NCBI GenBank assembly: GCA_964228145.1
Contig: CAXQZJ010000045.1
Span: forward strand, 1-33,576
Origin: Pseudobowmanella sp964228145
GTDB taxonomy: Bacteria > Pseudomonadota > Gammaproteobacteria > Enterobacterales > Alteromonadaceae
DNA: 33,576 bases
Reading direction: 5' to 3'
Below, in pieces: positions 32,292-33,576 of this stretch; the stretch's first letter is position 1, and every line of letters begins with the position of its first letter. A model generated the notes under the pieces. The model did not search any database, was not told the DNA's origin, and saw only the letters and a list, made by a program, of their open reading frames with translations. Made by a program: the position numbers and the translations under genes.

Positions 32292-33576
32292 AATCGTCGA
32301 ACTTCGGTGGTCCATTCTCCAATAGTTTTTTTACCAGTTGTTGTTCTTCAGGTGAAAGCGCATTGTCACTCTGCGTATGACTGCTGGATGGCTTGTCTGT
32401 AACAGGTGATGACAGTGACTGGTCAATTGTTTTGGTTTCCGACGCTTTAGGTTCGTCACTTAATACACCAGACAAGTCGACCGAATCAGCACTGACCGAC
32501 GGAATCAGATCCAATGGTGCACTTTGTCCTGAAAGACCTGCTGCCTCGGCATCCATATTGGTCACCTTAACACCGCCTAAGTCAATCTTATCCGTCCCTT
32601 CTGACTCAATGCCTGCAATTACGGATATGCCGTCTGAACCAGAAGTCGAACTAGTAGCCGGGTCCGCTTCCTCATCAACATTTTTAAACAATCCCAGAAG
32701 CATAGTGGAATCAGAATCGGTCGCGACATTCCCGGCCAAATCGGTGATTGACGCATTCACTGACACTAAGCCAAGATCCAAATTAAGAATGTTTGTGGTT
32801 TGCCAGTTCCCATCGTTATCCACAGTCGCACTCAAAGAAATCGTCGTTTCCAGACCTAAGATGGTCGCCGTAACTTCTAACGATACTATGGCACCCGCCA
32901 TTGATGGGTCGGTAGTACCCGATATGACCGGATTCAACAAACTTGGCAATGAGGTAATTTCAAACGCCGGCGGAGTGATATCAATCAGGCCTCCGGTGGA
33001 GGTGCTGGTTTGATTGCCAGCATCGTCTTCTACTCTGGCATCGACGGTAAACGCTCCCTCAGGCAGGTTGCTACCTAATGTTACCGAGAATGTGTTATCT
33101 GGCTGTACGATACCCGTCAAGGTAGAAACTGTGCCATTTACATCGGTAATGTCGACCACCACGGTGGCACCTACCGCATCAGAAGTACCGGTTATGGTAG
33201 GCGTTTGATTATTGGTTGGGTCCAGCGGATTCAGATTCAAAATCGGCAAGGTCAGGTCAATCAAGCCATTGGTGCTGACGGTAGCCAGGTTTCCGGCCGG
33301 ATCCACTACACTGGCATTGACCGTGAAAGCACCGACTGGAATTGGATCGGTTCCCGGCACCGGCACACTGAAGGTGCCATCCGGCATCACGGTGGCGGTT
33401 AAATCCAGTACATCGCCGTTGGTGTCCAGCAGCTCAATGTTGACCACTGCACCGATGGCATCAGAGGTACCACTGATCACCGGAGTAACATCGTTGATAT
33501 CGCCAATCGGGTTTAAATTCAGTACCGGCAAGGTCAGGTCAATCAAGCCATTGGTGCTGACGGTAGCCAGGTTTCC
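32290..33576 (-). CDS. Large Ig-like repeat surface protein, C-terminal part
   Basis: The frame is open to the right edge (33576), so the true start lies outside and only 429 C-terminal codons are seen. It consists of bacterial Ig-like repeats of about 92-94 residues (unit edges near TLPVLNLNP...PVISGTSDAIGA...GTFSVPVP...FTVNASVVDPAGNLATVSTN). There are three recognisable copies plus a fourth, diverged one with ISGTTDPSMAGA. These resemble adhesin/biofilm proteins of the BapA/LapA kind. After the repeats comes an acidic Ser/Asp-rich tail of about 140 residues that ends ALSPEEQQLVKKLLENGPPKFDD. It has no glycine-rich RTX nonapeptides and no type I secretion target domain that I can see. Secretion route and partner are therefore unclear. 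Confidence 0.85.
   Translation of the reverse strand, partial: GNLATVSTNGLIDLTLPVLNLNPIGDINDVTPVISGTSDAIGAVVNIELLDTNGDVLDLTATVMPDGTFSVPVPGTDPIPVGAFTVNASVVDPAGNLATVSTNGLIDLTLPILNLNPLDPTNNQTPTITGTSDAVGATVVVDITDVNGTVSTLTGIVQPDNTFSVTLGSNLPEGAFTVDARVEDDAGNQTSTSTGGLIDITPPAFEITSLPSLLNPVISGTTDPSMAGAIVSLEVTATILGLETTISLSATVDNDGNWQTTNILNLDLGLVSVNASITDLAGNVATDSDSTMLLGLFKNVDEEADPATSSTSGSDGISVIAGIESEGTDKIDLGGVKVTNMDAEAAGLSGQSAPLDLIPSVSADSVDLSGVLSDEPKASETKTIDQSLSSPVTDKPSSSHTQSDNALSPEEQQLVKKLLENGPPKFDD
33244..33576. repeat. Near-identical tandem Ig-domain coding repeats
   Basis: A 51-base stretch at 33244-33294 recurs exactly at 33526-33576, an offset of 282 bases (94 codons), and reaches the window edge. 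A third, diverged copy of the same segment begins near 32981, 276 bases (92 codons) further along. Nucleotide-level identity between adjacent units points to recent duplication or gene conversion within the repeat array. Confidence 0.9.

Noticed and set aside
32393..33013. Long plus-strand open frame opposite the Ig-repeat gene
   Set aside because: Shadow of the repeat gene. Its Ser/Thr/Val-rich translation mirrors the antisense of Ig repeats and shows no domain.
32981..33576. Possible CRISPR-like regular repeats
   Set aside because: The 276-282 base periodicity is in frame and encodes Ig-like domains. Units are too long and lack the short palindromic repeat plus spacer pattern.

Overview
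The window reads as chromosomal DNA of a free-living marine-type gammaproteobacterium, most likely an alteromonad (Alteromonas/Bowmanella/Aestuariibacter relatives). The pointers are the yicC / rph-pyrE arrangement, a TusA very like the E. coli protein, a CrbS/CrbR-type two-component pair, a GlyGly-CTERM surface protein, several diguanylate cyclases and a TonB-dependent receptor with a typical alteromonad-style N-terminus. The taxonomic call is inference from gene content, not from a marker gene. No rRNA, tRNA, CRISPR array, intact insertion sequence or prophage was seen.

Layout. 1-5.8 kb: the start of a membrane protein running off the left edge, two small secreted proteins, a BaiN/YhiN-type flavoprotein, a choice-of-anchor/GlyGly-CTERM protein, a PagL-like outer-membrane barrel, a YjjG-type HAD nucleotidase and a DJ-1/PfpI protein. 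5.8-9.2 kb: two convergent GGDEF genes, one cytosolic-looking and one GAF-PAS-PAS-GAF-GGDEF, whose stop codons overlap. 9.4-10.6 kb: an accessory patch with an orphan coiled-coil protein, a tiny two-helix membrane protein and a broken Rhs/YD-repeat remnant. 10.6-13.3 kb: a housekeeping block, yicC divergent from rph-pyrE-tusA. 13.3-16.3 kb: a minus-strand operon of a DUF3014 protein, an exported amidohydrolase and an exported methyltransferase-like protein. 16.5-19.0 kb: a sterol-desaturase-family membrane oxidase closely followed by a membrane-bound diguanylate cyclase. 19.3-21.2 kb: an orphan exosortase-associated/autoinducer-synthase-like acyltransferase, with a repeat-bearing upstream region, then pyrC.

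21.3-31.4 kb is the most coherent functional region. A CrbS-like hybrid kinase (solute:sodium symporter fold fused to PAS, kinase and receiver) faces a CrbR-like LuxR regulator. Next comes a TonB-dependent receptor, divergent from a tight three-gene operon: a GntP permease, an exported MetX-like alpha/beta hydrolase and an exported PHB-depolymerase-family esterase. The esterase has Ser36, Asp123 and His157, the order and spacing of the circularly permuted (type II) polyhydroxybutyrate depolymerase fold. I infer a locus for taking up and breaking down poly- or oligo-3-hydroxyalkanoates: the receptor captures, the two secreted hydrolases cut, GntP imports hydroxy acids, and the acetate-type switch next door may sense the metabolic outcome.

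31.4 kb to the end: a secreted HExxH metallopeptidase whose ribosome binding site may lie in a hairpin, then the C-terminal part of a large Ig-repeat surface protein that runs off the right edge. Regulatory features include four good intrinsic terminators (several bidirectional), two weaker terminator candidates, palindromes in the receptor/permease divergent promoter, and a strongly structured transcript end around 2.77-2.94 kb that could be a small RNA.
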